Below, in pieces: positions 53,151-64,000 of a stretch of DNA of 64,000 nucleotides (its first letter is position 1; every line of letters starts with the position of its first letter). Location of the stretch: positions 1 to 64,000 of the forward strand of contig CABZLP010000004.1 in assembly GCA_902526565.1 (NCBI GenBank), in the 5' to 3' direction. A program made the position numbers and the translations under genes. The DNA is from an uncultured Pelagibacteraceae bacterium (GTDB lineage Bacteria > Pseudomonadota > Alphaproteobacteria > Pelagibacterales > AG-422-B15). The notes beneath the pieces are model-generated. The model was not told the origin of the DNA. It searched no databases and saw only the letters and a list, made by a program, of their open reading frames with translations.

Positions 53151-54080
53151 ATGGCTCAAACTTTTGTATATTTTGACGACTGTTTTAAAGATCACGTCCA
53201 ATCTCTGAATTATCCAGAGTCTTCCGAACGTGTTCAAAATATCATTGAACTTATAAATAAAGAAGAGTTTAAAAATATTATAATTAAACAACCTAATAAA
53301 ATAGAGCAATCACTTATTTATGCTGCCCATGAAGAGAAATTTGTTAGGGAAACTCTAGCAAGATTTCCATCTGACGATAAAATAGTTTTTTTAGACCAAG
53401 AAACTCCAGTATCAAAAGGTTCTCTGGATGCAACTTTAAAGGCTGCTGGAGCTGGCATAGATGCTGTAGATGCTATAATGAGTAATAATAGTCACAATGC
53501 CTTTTGTATTGTCAGGCCACCTGGTCACCACGCCTGTTATGATCGATCAATGGGTTTTTGTGTTTTTAATAATGTTGCAATTGCTGCACATTATCTAATC
53601 AATAAGTATAAGTTTAAAAATATAGCCATTATTGATTTTGATGTTCATCATGGAAATGGTACTCAGGATATATTTTATAACAATTTAAAAGTTACATATT
53701 ACTCAACACATCAGTATCCACTATATCCCGGTACAGGTGATGTAAATGAAATAGGATTAGGTAATATTGTTAATGTTCCACTTACATCTGGAACAAATTC
53801 AGATAAGTATCAGAGGATATTTGATGAAAGAATTGTAAAAAAATTAGAAGAGCAAAGACCAGATTTCTTACTAATTTCTGCTGGATTTGATGCACATACA
53901 AAAGATCCTCTTGCCTCGCTGGATCTTGTTGAAAATGATTTTGGGCTAATTACGAGTAAGTTAAAAGAAATTGCCAATAAATATTGTGGTGGAAAAATAA
54001 TATCGATGCTTGAAGGTGGCTATGATATAAAAGCTCTAGAAAATTCAATGATTACGCATCTAAGTGAGCTTCAAAAATGA
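53151..54080 (+). CDS. Histone deacetylase/AcuC-family hydrolase
   Basis: RPPGHHACYDRSMGFCVFNNVAIAA, IIDFDVHHGNGTQDIFY, SAGFDAHTKDPLASL. Start revised from 53139 to ATG 53151. Confidence 0.9.
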   Translation: MAQTFVYFDDCFKDHVQSLNYPESSERVQNIIELINKEEFKNIIIKQPNKIEQSLIYAAHEEKFVRETLARFPSDDKIVFLDQETPVSKGSLDATLKAAGAGIDAVDAIMSNNSHNAFCIVRPPGHHACYDRSMGFCVFNNVAIAAHYLINKYKFKNIAIIDFDVHHGNGTQDIFYNNLKVTYYSTHQYPLYPGTGDVNEIGLGNIVNVPLTSGTNSDKYQRIFDERIVKKLEEQRPDFLLISAGFDAHTKDPLASLDLVENDFGLITSKLKEIANKYCGGKIISMLEGGYDIKALENSMITHLSELQK

Positions 54081-54310
54081 GTAAAATTCCAGAGGACATC
54101 AACAAACTATCTTTTGAAAAAGCGATGGAAGAACTATCTGAAATTGTAGAGAATCTTGAAAGTGGTAATATAGATTTAGAAAAATCTATCGAGTATTATA
54201 CTAGAGGATCACACCTTAAATCTCATTGTCAAAAGAAATTAGATGAGGCAGTTCTTAAGCTTGACGAAATTAAAGTAATGCCTGATGGAAAAATTTCAAA
54301 AAAAAAGTGA
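54077..54310 (+). CDS. xseB: Exodeoxyribonuclease VII small subunit
   Basis: LSFEKAMEELSEIVENLESGNIDLEKSIEYYTRGSHLKSHCQKKLDEAVLKLDEI. Confidence 0.95.
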   Translation: MSKIPEDINKLSFEKAMEELSEIVENLESGNIDLEKSIEYYTRGSHLKSHCQKKLDEAVLKLDEIKVMPDGKISKKK

Positions 54311-55129
54311 ATGAGGCATCAGACTATTAAACAAGATTTGAGAAATTTCAGTAAAGAGTTTAATCCATTTCTAAAAAGTAAATTTATTTTAGACAATAAT
54401 ACTTTAAATCAATCAATAAAATATTCGATAAATTCTGGAGGTAAAAGATTCAGGCCATATTTGGTTAATGTATTTGGTAAAGAATTTCAATTACCAAAAA
54501 ATATAATTTTTAATTTAGGTTCAGCTATTGAAATGTTGCACAATTATTCATTAGTGCATGATGACTTGCCATCTATGGACAATGATAAATATAGGAGGGG
54601 AAAGAAAACAACGCATTACAAGTATAATGAATTTACAGCTGTTCTTGCTGGCTGTGGACTTCTGACAAAATCTTATTTAACTATAGCTAGCAAGAAATTT
54701 AATTTAAGCGAAGATAAAAAAATAAAATTGATACAGCTATTGAGTGAATTTTCAGGAGAAAAAGGTTTATTGCTAGGACAATATATTGATTTGAGCTCTT
54801 CAAATACAAAATTAGAAGAAAGAATTGAACTTAATCAACTGAAAACAGGAATGTTAATGTCATTCTGCTGTCAGTCAGTGGCAATATGTGCTGGAAAAAG
54901 TAAAAAAATTGAGAAATCTCTTGCTGATATAGGAATGTATATCGGTGAAATTTTTCAAATAAATGACGATTTTGAGGACTTTCCAGATATGCCTGTAAAA
55001 AATAAAAAGTTTCTAGAGAATTACAAATTAAAACTTTCTAAAAAAATTTTTTCAACTTTCAAAAAAATACATCTTAAAAATAAGAAAACCTATTTACTTA
55101 TTGAATTTTTATTAGATCTTAAAGTTTAA
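54311..55129 (+). CDS. ispA: Farnesyl diphosphate synthase family
   Basis: [31 protein letters not shown], second DDFED motif; follows xseB. Confidence 0.88.
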   Translation: MRHQTIKQDLRNFSKEFNPFLKSKFILDNNTLNQSIKYSINSGGKRFRPYLVNVFGKEFQLPKNIIFNLGSAIEMLHNYSLVHDDLPSMDNDKYRRGKKTTHYKYNEFTAVLAGCGLLTKSYLTIASKKFNLSEDKKIKLIQLLSEFSGEKGLLLGQYIDLSSSNTKLEERIELNQLKTGMLMSFCCQSVAICAGKSKKIEKSLADIGMYIGEIFQINDDFEDFPDMPVKNKKFLENYKLKLSKKIFSTFKKIHLKNKKTYLLIEFLLDLKV

Positions 55130-56208
55130 CCACACTGAGCTTTGTTACGCATGATATGGTCGGCTATCACACATGCTGTCATTGCTTCAGCAATAGGAAC
55201 TGCTCTTAAACCCACGCATGGATCGTGCCTTCCTTTTGTGGATATGGTCGTATTTTTTAATTTATTATTAATTGTTTTTTTTGTTTTTAAGATTGAAGAT
55301 GTTGGTTTCACTGCAATACTTATATTAATATCTTGACCGCTCGAAATACCTCCTAAAATTCCTCCAGAATTATTCGACGAAAAGGAAATTTTTTTATTTT
55401 TAACTCTAATTTCGTCTGAATTTTCTTCACCAGATATTTCAACTGCTTCATTTCCTAAACCAATCTCAACTCCTTTGATTGCGTTGATGCTCATCATTGC
55501 AGATGCTAATTCAGCATCTAATTTGCCATATATAGGCTCACCAAGTCCTGAAGGAACATTCTTTGCATTTACGAGTATTTTTGCACCTAAAGAAGTTCCA
55601 TTTTTACGCGTCACATCTAGATACTCTTCCCATGTTGATATGATCTTTTTGTCAGGACAAAAGAAACTATTTTTACGAACTTCATTCCAGTTGAAATGTT
55701 TCGGGTTTATGCTCATCTTACCAATTTGTATCACTGCCCCTTGTATCAATATCTTGTTCTTTGAAATATGACCAATAACTTTTCTGGCTACAGCTCCTGC
55801 TGCAACACGACTAGCCGTTTCTCGAGCAGATGAGCGACCACCTCCGCGATAGTCTCTTATTCCATATTTAAGAAAGTAAGTAATGTCCGCATGGCCAGGT
55901 CTAAATTTATTCATTATTTCAGAATAATCTTTTGATTTTTGATCCTTGTTCCAGATTAGGAGTAAAATAGGTGTACCAGTTGTTTTGCCTTCAAAAACAC
56001 CGGAGAGAATAGAAACTTTATCATCTTCTTTTCTCTGAGTTACAAAACGAGAAGTTCCAGGTTTTCTCATGTCTAAATATTTTTGGATATCTCTTTCATT
56101 AAGAGGAATCATTGGAGGGCATCCGTCTATAACACAGCCTATAGCTGTACCATGGGACTCCCCCCAAGTGGTAAAACGAAACAATTTGCCAAATGTATTA
56201 TGTGACAT
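55126..56208 (-). CDS. aroC: Chorismate synthase
   Basis: [68 protein letters not shown]. Confidence 0.97.
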   Translation of the reverse strand: MSHNTFGKLFRFTTWGESHGTAIGCVIDGCPPMIPLNERDIQKYLDMRKPGTSRFVTQRKEDDKVSILSGVFEGKTTGTPILLLIWNKDQKSKDYSEIMNKFRPGHADITYFLKYGIRDYRGGGRSSARETASRVAAGAVARKVIGHISKNKILIQGAVIQIGKMSINPKHFNWNEVRKNSFFCPDKKIISTWEEYLDVTRKNGTSLGAKILVNAKNVPSGLGEPIYGKLDAELASAMMSINAIKGVEIGLGNEAVEISGEENSDEIRVKNKKISFSSNNSGGILGGISSGQDINISIAVKPTSSILKTKKTINNKLKNTTISTKGRHDPCVGLRAVPIAEAMTACVIADHIMRNKAQCG

Positions 56209-56211
56209 GGT

Positions 56212-57192
56212 TTACTTTTCCCTAATTGCCAAGTTATCTACTAAACTTGTAAGATACACCTTATATCTATTATCTTCAAATTTATTAATACTCGACTTTG
56301 CTTTTTCATTATATTTGAGCAGAAAATCAATCGACTTTTGATACGCACCAGTTTCTTTCATTAATTTTAACAAAACGGCAAGATCTTTCTTATTTCTTTT
56401 TTTCTTAAGAAATAGTTTTGCAATAATTACTTTTGATTTCTGATCAGAGTCTCTAAAGCATCGGATCACAGGATATGTAACTTTTCCTTCATAAAAATCC
56501 TTCCCAATCGATTTACCCATTTTATTTGAATGCCCAAAATAATCCAAAATATCATCTGATAACTGGAACGACATTCCAAAATAATATCCAAAGTCGTTAA
56601 ATATTTTTTGAATTTTTTTATTTTGACGTGTAATTATGGTTGGAAGAAAACAAGATACTCTAAACAGCTCTGCAGTTTTAGCATTAATAATTGCTAAGTA
56701 TTTTTTCTCACTCAATTTTATGTTTTGGGTATTGCCAACATCTTGTATTTGACCTCTCGCTAGTACTAGCGAGGTTTGTGACAAGATTTCAAGAAGCTTA
56801 AGTGATTTATTTTTGACCATGAGTTTAAATGCTTTACTTAAAAGATAGTCTCCCACAAGTACACTAACTTTATTGCCCCAAATTTCATTAGCACTTTTTT
56901 TACCTCTTCGAATTTTTCCAGTATCTATAACGTCATCGTGCAATAAAGTTGCGTTATGGATAAATTCAATGCATACAGCTAGTGTTAAATCAGCACTGCC
57001 CTTATATTTAAGCATTCTGGAAATAATAAGTGTTAGGAGTGGTCGAATTTTCTTTCCGTCCGAATTTAGTAAGTGCCCTGCAGTTGTAGTTATGAGTTTT
57101 TCCTCATCCTTTATATTGTCTTTGATTTCCTTATTAACTCTTTTCAAAGAAGACTCTAAGGTTTTTGAAAGGGCATTAATAGGATGACTCAT
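56212..57192 (-). CDS. Polyprenyl diphosphate synthase (octaprenyl/decaprenyl type)
   Basis: SDGKKIRPLLTLI, LLHDDVIDTGKIRRGK, LSDDILDYFG. Confidence 0.9.
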   Translation of the reverse strand: MSHPINALSKTLESSLKRVNKEIKDNIKDEEKLITTTAGHLLNSDGKKIRPLLTLIISRMLKYKGSADLTLAVCIEFIHNATLLHDDVIDTGKIRRGKKSANEIWGNKVSVLVGDYLLSKAFKLMVKNKSLKLLEILSQTSLVLARGQIQDVGNTQNIKLSEKKYLAIINAKTAELFRVSCFLPTIITRQNKKIQKIFNDFGYYFGMSFQLSDDILDYFGHSNKMGKSIGKDFYEGKVTYPVIRCFRDSDQKSKVIIAKLFLKKKRNKKDLAVLLKLMKETGAYQKSIDFLLKYNEKAKSSINKFEDNRYKVYLTSLVDNLAIREK

Positions 57193-57287
57193 TTAATAAA
57201 CTAATGTTTTTGTTTTATATTTTGGTGTAGTTATAATATAGTCTCGTATTATTAAAAGTTATAGATTTCTGGTAAATTATTTCGAAT

Positions 57288-58094
57288 ATGAGCATCTTTT
57301 CAACTAAAACTCGCATTAATATTGTTGGCCTAAGAGGAGTAATCGGTGACCTTGGAAGGTTTCAAAAAGGACTAAGCCTTGAAAATTGTTCAAACATACT
57401 TGATAAAACTTTTACTTACAAAAAACCCAGCGTTGTTGTTATCAAAATTAATTCCCCTGGAGGGTCTCCAGTTCAATCAGAGTTGATTTATGATAAAATT
57501 AAAACTCTTTCAAACAAAAATAAAGTAAAAGTGATTACCATCGCTGAGGATGTCGCAGCTTCAGGAGGCTACATGCTAATGTGTGCAGGTGATATTCTCT
57601 TGGCAAATAAAAGTTCAATTGTCGGGTCAATAGGAGTGATTAGTGCATCTTTTGGATTTAAAAAACTTATTGATAAAGTTGGTATTAAAAGAAGAGTTTT
57701 TACTAAGGGAGATCGTAAATCATTTTTAGATCCTTTTGAGGAAGTATCAAAAAAAGATGTTTCAAAATTAATAAAGGTTCAAGATAGTATTTTTGAAAAT
57801 TTCAAAGAGTTGGTCCTAAAGAATAGAAAAAAGAAGATAAAGCCTGCTCAAGTTTTCAATGGTGAATTCTGGACAGGAGAACAAGGAAAAAATATTGGAT
57901 TAGTCGACTCTAATGAAAATCTGAATACCTATCTTGAAAAATATTATGGAAAGAATATAAAAATAAGACATATTGAAGAAAAAAAATCAATTATAAAAAA
58001 TTTATTCAATAGCAGATCTGGTTCCGATGATCTTATTGATCAGATTATTCAATCAATTAAGGAAAACTCTTTTTGGAGTCGTTATGGTCTCTAA
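57288..58094 (+). CDS. S49-family peptidase (SppA-like)
   Basis: [76 protein letters not shown]. Confidence 0.92.
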   Translation: MSIFSTKTRINIVGLRGVIGDLGRFQKGLSLENCSNILDKTFTYKKPSVVVIKINSPGGSPVQSELIYDKIKTLSNKNKVKVITIAEDVAASGGYMLMCAGDILLANKSSIVGSIGVISASFGFKKLIDKVGIKRRVFTKGDRKSFLDPFEEVSKKDVSKLIKVQDSIFENFKELVLKNRKKKIKPAQVFNGEFWTGEQGKNIGLVDSNENLNTYLEKYYGKNIKIRHIEEKKSIIKNLFNSRSGSDDLIDQIIQSIKENSFWSRYGL

Positions 58095-59442
58095 AAATAT
58101 GGAAGACCTTGTTTCACTTTGTAAAAGACGAGGCTTTATATTCCAATCAAATGAGATTTATGGAGGACTTCAGGGAGTTTATGATTACGGTCCACTTGGT
58201 GTTGAATTAAAAAATAATCTTAAATTGTCCTGGTGGAAATCAATGATTTATGAAAGGGACGATGTTGAGGGCTTGGATGCATCTATCCTTACAGGAAAGC
58301 AAGTTCTTAAACATTCTGGACACGAAGATACATTTTCTGATCCACTGGTCGATTGTAAAAGTTGTAATCACAGATTTAGAGCTGACCAACATAATAATAA
58401 TAAATGTCCTCAGTGCGGTTCAACAGATTTAACTGATCCAAGGCCTTTCAATTTGATGTTTAAAACTGCAGTTGGACCGGTTGATGACGGCAGTAACTAT
58501 GCATATTTACGACCTGAAACTGCACAACAAATATTCACTAATTTCAAAAATATTTTAGACTCTACGAATAAAATAGTACCTTTTGGTATTGCACAGATAG
58601 GTAAAGCATTCAGAAATGAGGTGACTCCTGGAAAATTTATTTTTAGAGTTCGAGAGTTTGAGCAAATGGAGCTTGAATTTTTTGTTGAACCTGGAAAAGA
58701 TGAAACGTGGCATGACTACTGGGTTGCTCAAAGGTACGATTGGTGGGTTCACCAAGGAATCGATCCAAAAAATCTAAAAAAAATAAATGTTGAAAATACA
58801 GATTTATCTCATTACTCAAAAGCAACAGTAGATTTGATGTATGAATTCCCTCACGGCTTAGAAGAATTAGAGGGAATAGCCAATAGAACGGATTTTGATT
58901 TAGGTTCACATACAAAAAATCAGAGCGAATTTAAAATTTCTGCAGAAGTTATGGAAAATAAAAATTCAACTACAAAACTTGCTGTTCAAAATTCTGAGAG
59001 TAAAGATTGGTTTATACCTTACGTAATTGAGCCGTCAGCAGGGGTTGACAGGGGGGTCTTAGCATTGTTAAACGAAGCTTACCGAGAAGAAAAGTTAGAA
59101 AATGATAATACGCGTATTGTATTAGCACTCAAGCCACATTTATCTCCTATTAAAGCTGCTGTAATTCCACTTAAAAGAAACAATGAAGAGCTAGTCAATA
59201 AAGCGAGAATAATAAAAAAAAATTTGCAATCACTTGGATTGGGTCGAGTAATTTTAGAAAACTCAGGTAATATTGGTAAAGGCTATAGAAGGCATGATGA
59301 AATTGGTACACCAATATGCATAACTGTTGACTTTGAAACCCTGGAAAATGAAACTTTAACAATCAGAGATCGCGATACCATGCAACAAAAAAGAGTCTCA
59401 ATTAAAGAACTTATAGAAGAGTATCAAAAGATTTTTGAATAA
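58084..59442 (+). CDS. Glycyl-tRNA synthetase, single-chain (alpha2, GlyQS/eukaryote-like) type
   Basis: [105 protein letters not shown]. Start revised from 58027 to ATG 58084. Confidence 0.93.
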   Translation: MVSKNMEDLVSLCKRRGFIFQSNEIYGGLQGVYDYGPLGVELKNNLKLSWWKSMIYERDDVEGLDASILTGKQVLKHSGHEDTFSDPLVDCKSCNHRFRADQHNNNKCPQCGSTDLTDPRPFNLMFKTAVGPVDDGSNYAYLRPETAQQIFTNFKNILDSTNKIVPFGIAQIGKAFRNEVTPGKFIFRVREFEQMELEFFVEPGKDETWHDYWVAQRYDWWVHQGIDPKNLKKINVENTDLSHYSKATVDLMYEFPHGLEELEGIANRTDFDLGSHTKNQSEFKISAEVMENKNSTTKLAVQNSESKDWFIPYVIEPSAGVDRGVLALLNEAYREEKLENDNTRIVLALKPHLSPIKAAVIPLKRNNEELVNKARIIKKNLQSLGLGRVILENSGNIGKGYRRHDEIGTPICITVDFETLENETLTIRDRDTMQQKRVSIKELIEEYQKIFE

Positions 59443-59901
59443 TTAAATCTTTCTTCCTGGAAAATCAAACCTTTTGAAGGGCCAGGATTTCTCTAGCCAA
59501 CTTTTAATTGTAATGCCCAATTCATACTCAACTCCGTCTTTCAAAAGATTTTCTTTAATCCAGTAAAATACTTGAACTTCATATCGAGGATTTGATGATG
59601 GATAAATATAACAGCAACCTATAATTTTATTACTCTCTGGAGATAAAATAGTATATGCAAAAGAATGACCTAAGGTAAATTCTCTTTGATGCCATCCGAG
59701 GTCAATTAAATTTTCCTCTAGAGTAAGACCTTTTGGCCATTCACTATTATCCATCCGTTTATAAAGATGATCTACGCTACTCATTACTACTTCATAGTCT
59801 TCATCTACATAATCTATTGTGAGTTGGCGTAAAACAAATTTTTTAGTTATGTATTCGATTGGAGCATCAAATCCATCAGGGATAATCGGCCTGCTGTACA
59901 T
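59443..59901 (-). CDS. GNAT-like N-acetyltransferase
   Basis: FVLRQLTIDYVDEDYEVVMSS..., SNKIIGCCYIYPSSNPRYEVQVFYWIKE. Confidence 0.6.
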   Translation of the reverse strand: MYSRPIIPDGFDAPIEYITKKFVLRQLTIDYVDEDYEVVMSSVDHLYKRMDNSEWPKGLTLEENLIDLGWHQREFTLGHSFAYTILSPESNKIIGCCYIYPSSNPRYEVQVFYWIKENLLKDGVEYELGITIKSWLEKSWPFKRFDFPGRKI

Positions 59902-60732
59902 TTAGATATCTAATCCAAAATCTATATTACTAATGCTGTGAGTAAGTTGGCCTATAGAGATACGGTTCACTTTCGTCTTAGCGTAAGATAAAAGGTTCTT
60001 TAAATTTATTTTTCCTGATGCTTCACATTCAAATCTACCATTAACTATTTTTAGACAAGTCTTTACTTGGACAGGGGTCATGTTATCTAATAAAACTACA
60101 TCAACTTTTTCATTAATTATTTCTTTAAGTTGATTAAAATTATCTACTTCAACTGTAATTTTTTTATTTCGACTCTTCAGCCTGAGTTTACGTATGCACT
60201 CTTTAATGTCAGCATTTTTACTCAAATGATTGTCTTTAATAAAAAAAAAATCATCCAGTGTTTCTCTATTAACATAAGCCCCTCCAATTGTTAGTGCATA
60301 TTTTTCAAGCTTACGAATGCCAGGAATAGTTTTACGTGTAGAATATATTTTTGAGCCATATGGATTAGCTATATCTGAAAATTCTTTCGCTTTGGACGCG
60401 ACGCCAGACATTAAGCCTAAAAAGTTAAGAGCAGTTCTTTCTGCGGTTAAAATGTTTTGCGTTTTTCCTGAAATTGTAATTATTTTATCTCCCTTGTTAG
60501 CCAGTTCACCGTCTTTTTTCAGGATACTAATTTTTACCGACTTATCTAACTTTTCGAAGGCTTGCTTAGCAAATTTGGTACCACATATAACAGCCTTTTC
60601 TTTAACGACAATAGTTGCTTTTGACAAAGAGGATTTAGGTATTAATACTTTTGATGTTACATCACCTTCTCTTCCTGCATCTTCCAAGAGTGCAGAGTGT
60701 ACTAGTTGATTTATATATTTTTTAGTTAACAA
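59902..60732 (-). CDS. nadC: Nicotinate-nucleotide pyrophosphorylase
   Basis: EDAGREGDVTSKVLIP, AERTALNFLGLMSGVA, STRKTIPGIRKLEKYAL, DNMTPVQVK. Confidence 0.96.
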   Translation of the reverse strand: MLTKKYINQLVHSALLEDAGREGDVTSKVLIPKSSLSKATIVVKEKAVICGTKFAKQAFEKLDKSVKISILKKDGELANKGDKIITISGKTQNILTAERTALNFLGLMSGVASKAKEFSDIANPYGSKIYSTRKTIPGIRKLEKYALTIGGAYVNRETLDDFFFIKDNHLSKNADIKECIRKLRLKSRNKKITVEVDNFNQLKEIINEKVDVVLLDNMTPVQVKTCLKIVNGRFECEASGKINLKNLLSYAKTKVNRISIGQLTHSISNIDFGLDI

Positions 60733-62335
60733 TTTGTTTACGATTTTTATTATCTGCCAAATTTAATATTTCATTTATTTTGTTGTCTATATCTGAGAAT
60801 TTTATATCAAAATGCAATACATAATTCTCATCTGCATTTTGATAGTCAGATCTTAAGTGACATCCTCTACTTTCTTTTCTCAAATAAGCACCAATAATAA
60901 TAAACTTACTTACGAGTATCATATCATTTAGTTTTGCAGAAAGCCCCTTCGATTCTCTTTCGATCTTAAGAATATCATGAAGTCCTCTTATAATTGAGCT
61001 ATGGTTCCTTACAATACCGACATTCCTCATCATTGAAGAACGAAGTTGCCATATATATTTCTTCGCTCTGATCTTATTTTTAGTTTTTTCTTTATACATT
61101 CTAATAAAATCAGGATTAATATTATTTATTTTTTTTATTGGTGAACTATTAATATTTTTTGCAACAATTCTTCCAAATACCATTGATTCAAGTAGTGAAT
61201 TAGAAGCTAGACGATTTGCGCCATGTATGCCTGTTGCCGCAACTTCACCACAACACCAAAGCCCTTCTACTGAAGTTTTTCCGTCCAAGTCTGTTTTAAC
61301 TCCTCCTATATGATAGTGAGCAACTGGAAGTATTGGCAGTAAATCTATTTTTGGATTAAGTCCTGCTTCTTGACAATATGAGGCAACTTGTGGGTATTTT
61401 ACCTCAAACTTACTACTGACTTTACGACAATCAAGAAAGACTGAGTTTCCTTGCTCTATTTGCTTAAATAAATTTTGAGCAACCAGGTCTCTAGGTGCCA
61501 ACTCATTTTCTGGATGAACTCCGAGCATAAATCTCTCTTCATTTTGATTTACTAGGTAAGCTCCATCACCTCTAATTGCTTCGGTCGCAAGTGGAGTAGG
61601 GTCCAAACCGAAATCAAGTCCTGTTGGATGGAATTGAATAAATTCCATATCTGTCAACACTGCACCCGCTTGTGCAGCAAGGGCTATTCCCTCACCATAA
61701 GAACTTCTTGGGTTAGTTGTATTAGCAAATATTCCTCCAAGTCCCCCAGTAGCAAGCACAACATTTGAGCATTCGATAACAACATGATTATCTGGAACAT
61801 TTTCTTGAACTAATCTTCCAATAACTCCATGTATCATGTTATTTTCTGACATAATTCTATCAATTGAGACGTTTTCTAAAACAGTAATATTATCACTTTC
61901 ACTGACTTTTTTTATTAAGCCTCTCATAATTTCAATACCAGAACTATCACCTTTTGATCTTAATATTCGGTTTCTGCTATGAGCAGCTTCAAGTCCTAAG
62001 TCAAACGATCCGTCATTATTTTTATCAAAGTTTACACCAATGTTCTCAAGATCATTTATAATACTCTCTGCCTCAGTGACGACCTTCAGAATGACATTCT
62101 TGTCAGCTAGACCTTTTGCAGTTGTTAAGGTATCTTCAACATGACTTTCAACACTGTCGTTAATTCCCACTGCTGCAGCAATACCACCTTGTGCCCATAT
62201 ACTAGAGGTATTCATGCCTAAAGTACTTTTTGTTATAACACATACTTTTCGTGGTGCTAGGTTTAGTGCTACGGTTAATCCAGCAACTCCGCCACCGACA
62301 ATAACCACATCTGGTCTATAAATAGAGTCAGCCAT
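60722..62335 (-). CDS. nadB: L-aspartate oxidase
   Basis: VVIVGGGVAGLTVALNLA, SIWAQGGIAAAVG, EFIQFHPTGLDF, HYHIGGVKTDLDGKTSVEGLWCCGEVAATGIHGANRLASNSLLE. Confidence 0.97.
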   Translation of the reverse strand: MADSIYRPDVVIVGGGVAGLTVALNLAPRKVCVITKSTLGMNTSSIWAQGGIAAAVGINDSVESHVEDTLTTAKGLADKNVILKVVTEAESIINDLENIGVNFDKNNDGSFDLGLEAAHSRNRILRSKGDSSGIEIMRGLIKKVSESDNITVLENVSIDRIMSENNMIHGVIGRLVQENVPDNHVVIECSNVVLATGGLGGIFANTTNPRSSYGEGIALAAQAGAVLTDMEFIQFHPTGLDFGLDPTPLATEAIRGDGAYLVNQNEERFMLGVHPENELAPRDLVAQNLFKQIEQGNSVFLDCRKVSSKFEVKYPQVASYCQEAGLNPKIDLLPILPVAHYHIGGVKTDLDGKTSVEGLWCCGEVAATGIHGANRLASNSLLESMVFGRIVAKNINSSPIKKINNINPDFIRMYKEKTKNKIRAKKYIWQLRSSMMRNVGIVRNHSSIIRGLHDILKIERESKGLSAKLNDMILVSKFIIIGAYLRKESRGCHLRSDYQNADENYVLHFDIKFSDIDNKINEILNLADNKNRKQIVN

Positions 62336-62337
62336 AA

Positions 62338-63357
62338 TTAGCTTCTTCCAATTTCCAACATTCGATCTATTGATAAGCGAGCTCGGTTAATAATATCTTC
62401 ATCTACTTCTATTTGAAATTGATTAAAACGAATTGCGTCGTATATTTTTTTTAGAGAGATTCTTTTCATATGTGGGCATAGATTACACGGCCTTACAAAC
62501 TCAACATCAGGATTTTCAATGGCCACATTATCACTCATAGAGCATTCAGTGACCATTATTACTTTTTGTGGTTGATTGTCCTTTACATAATTACTCATGC
62601 CAGCTGTAGATCCTGCAAAATCACTAACTGCCACTACTTCTGGAGAGCACTCAGGATGAGCGAGCACAACGATGTCTTTATGTTGTTCTTTATAGGCCAA
62701 TATTTCTTGTGCTGTAAATCTTTCATGCACTTCACATCGTCCTTTCCATGAAATAATTTTTACATTTGTTTGTGCGGCGACATTTTTCGCTAAAAATTCA
62801 TCAGGTAAAAATATAACACTATCTGTTCCAAGTGCTTCTACTACTTTCTTTGCGTTACCAGATGTGCAACAAACATCTGTTTCAGCTTTTACTTCAGCAG
62901 ACGTATTGACATATGTAACGACTGGAACTCCAGGATATTTTTGTTTTAATAATCTAATATCTTCAGCAGTAATTGAATCTGCAAGTGAACATCCTGCCCT
63001 TGCATCCGGTATTAGAACATTTTTGTTTGGGCTTAAAATTTTTGCAGTTTCTGCCATAAAATGAACTCCACAAACAATTATTGTTTCAGCTTTTGAATCT
63101 CTAGCTTCATAAGCAAGCTTTAGGGAGTCTCCTACAATATCGGAAACACAATGAAATATTTCAGGTGTCTGATAGTTATGTGTAAGAATAGCAATATTTT
63201 TTTCTTTTTTGAGTTTATTGATCTCATGAATCAGCGGCGCATGAAATGGCCATTCCACAGCAGGGATTACTTTTTCAACTCCTTTGTAGAGTTCAGCTGT
63301 GGCATTTTGAACTTCAGGAGTAAAATTTGAGGGATATTTTAATTCTTCGTTTAACAT
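62338..63357 (-). CDS. nadA: Quinolinate synthase A
   Basis: [61 protein letters not shown]. Confidence 0.97.
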   Translation of the reverse strand: MLNEELKYPSNFTPEVQNATAELYKGVEKVIPAVEWPFHAPLIHEINKLKKEKNIAILTHNYQTPEIFHCVSDIVGDSLKLAYEARDSKAETIIVCGVHFMAETAKILSPNKNVLIPDARAGCSLADSITAEDIRLLKQKYPGVPVVTYVNTSAEVKAETDVCCTSGNAKKVVEALGTDSVIFLPDEFLAKNVAAQTNVKIISWKGRCEVHERFTAQEILAYKEQHKDIVVLAHPECSPEVVAVSDFAGSTAGMSNYVKDNQPQKVIMVTECSMSDNVAIENPDVEFVRPCNLCPHMKRISLKKIYDAIRFNQFQIEVDEDIINRARLSIDRMLEIGRS

Positions 63358-63447
63358 ATATTATTATTTTATTATCTATTATTACAATTATAGTTAAATG
63401 TATATATTTCAACAACACAACTTATCCCTAAAAAAACAGGGAAATTT

Positions 63448-63533
63448 GCCGTCGTGCTGGAATTGGTAGACAGGCTGGTTTGAGGGATCAGTGAACATAG
63501 TTCGTGAGAGTTCGAGTCTCTCCGACGGCACCA
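63448..63533 (+). tRNA. tRNA-Leu(GAG)
   Basis: GCCGTCG/CGACGGC acceptor, CTGGT TTGAGGG ATCAG anticodon arm (anticodon GAG), long variable arm, GAGAG TTCGAGT CTCTC T-arm, encoded CCA. Confidence 0.95.
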
Positions 63534-63565
63534 AAATAAAGATATGATATAAATAAGCTTAAGTT

Positions 63566-64000
63566 ATGAATATTTTATTTATAGGACCTACAAGAATTGG
63601 AGATACTATCTTAGCATCATCAATAATAAATTTCTTAATTGATCAAAATAAAAATTCTAAATTCACTATTGTTACTAGTCCATTTTCTAGAGATCTTTAT
63701 GAAAAAATGCCTAATCTTGAAAAAATTATTGTAATAAATAAAAAAAAATATGGTCTACATTGGTTAAATATTTGGCGTTCTTGTATATTTAAAAAATGGG
63801 ATTTAGTTATTGATTTAAGGTCATCAATTATAGCTTATTTATTGTTCACAAAATCTCGAAAAATTTTTAAGGGTAATGATAATTCTCATAAAATAATTCA
63901 ATTCACAAATTTCCTAAAGACTTCAAAAAAAATTTCCCCCTTAATTTGGTCTGACTCTATCGATGAAGCTGAAAGTAATAATAAAATTAAAAATGAGGGT
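63566..64000 (+). CDS. Glycosyltransferase family 9 / heptosyltransferase-like (3'-truncated by window edge)
   Basis: Own translation: MNILFIGPTRIGDTILASSIINFLIDQNKNSKFTIVTSPFSRDLYEKMPNLEKIIVINKKK...; open to the window edge, so absent from the ORF track. Confidence 0.8.
   Translation, partial: MNILFIGPTRIGDTILASSIINFLIDQNKNSKFTIVTSPFSRDLYEKMPNLEKIIVINKKKYGLHWLNIWRSCIFKKWDLVIDLRSSIIAYLLFTKSRKIFKGNDNSHKIIQFTNFLKTSKKISPLIWSDSIDEAESNNKIKNEG

Noticed and set aside
58555-58915. Minus-strand ORFs within glyS
   Set aside because: Antisense shadow ORFs lacking RBS or recognisable domains.

Overview
AT-rich, tightly packed chromosomal window that looks like a streamlined marine-type alphaproteobacterium (inferred from gene order and protein families; taxon not proven). 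It starts and ends in envelope polysaccharide genes. Between them are housekeeping blocks: pntAB, purEK/rpsU, glycolysis (fba-pgk-gap-tkt), zapA/yebC, tol-pal/cpoB-tilS-ftsH-folP-glmM-purA, rpoH/rluD, tsaC/xseB/ispA/aroC, glyS and nadABC. About 36-49.7 kb is a quaternary-amine island: a GMC dehydrogenase, betaine ABC importer, gamma-butyrobetaine/carnitine catabolism by a BKACE route, and a dioxygenase plus HD-oxygenase pair resembling TmpA/TmpB phosphonate cleavage. Main points for follow-up: (1) rpsU has no ATG/GTG/TTG/CTG start; its homologous start is ATA, behind a perfect Shine-Dalgarno, overlapping the stop of a 16-codon leader ORF with its own SD; (2) transketolase is split by a -1 frame change exactly at an in-frame A-AAA-AAG dnaX-type slippery heptamer; (3) a small phage/Hjc-like PD-(D/E)XK nuclease sits between yebC and tolQ where ruvCAB usually lies; (4) a TmpAB-like pair adjoins the carnitine cluster; (5) five convergent gene pairs overlap their stop codons by exactly 4 bp (TTAA/TTAG); (6) the hsp20 5' region has nested inverted repeats including one around the SD. 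Two tRNAs (Arg-TCG, Leu-GAG) are present. No rRNA, CRISPR array, IS element or integrase was seen.
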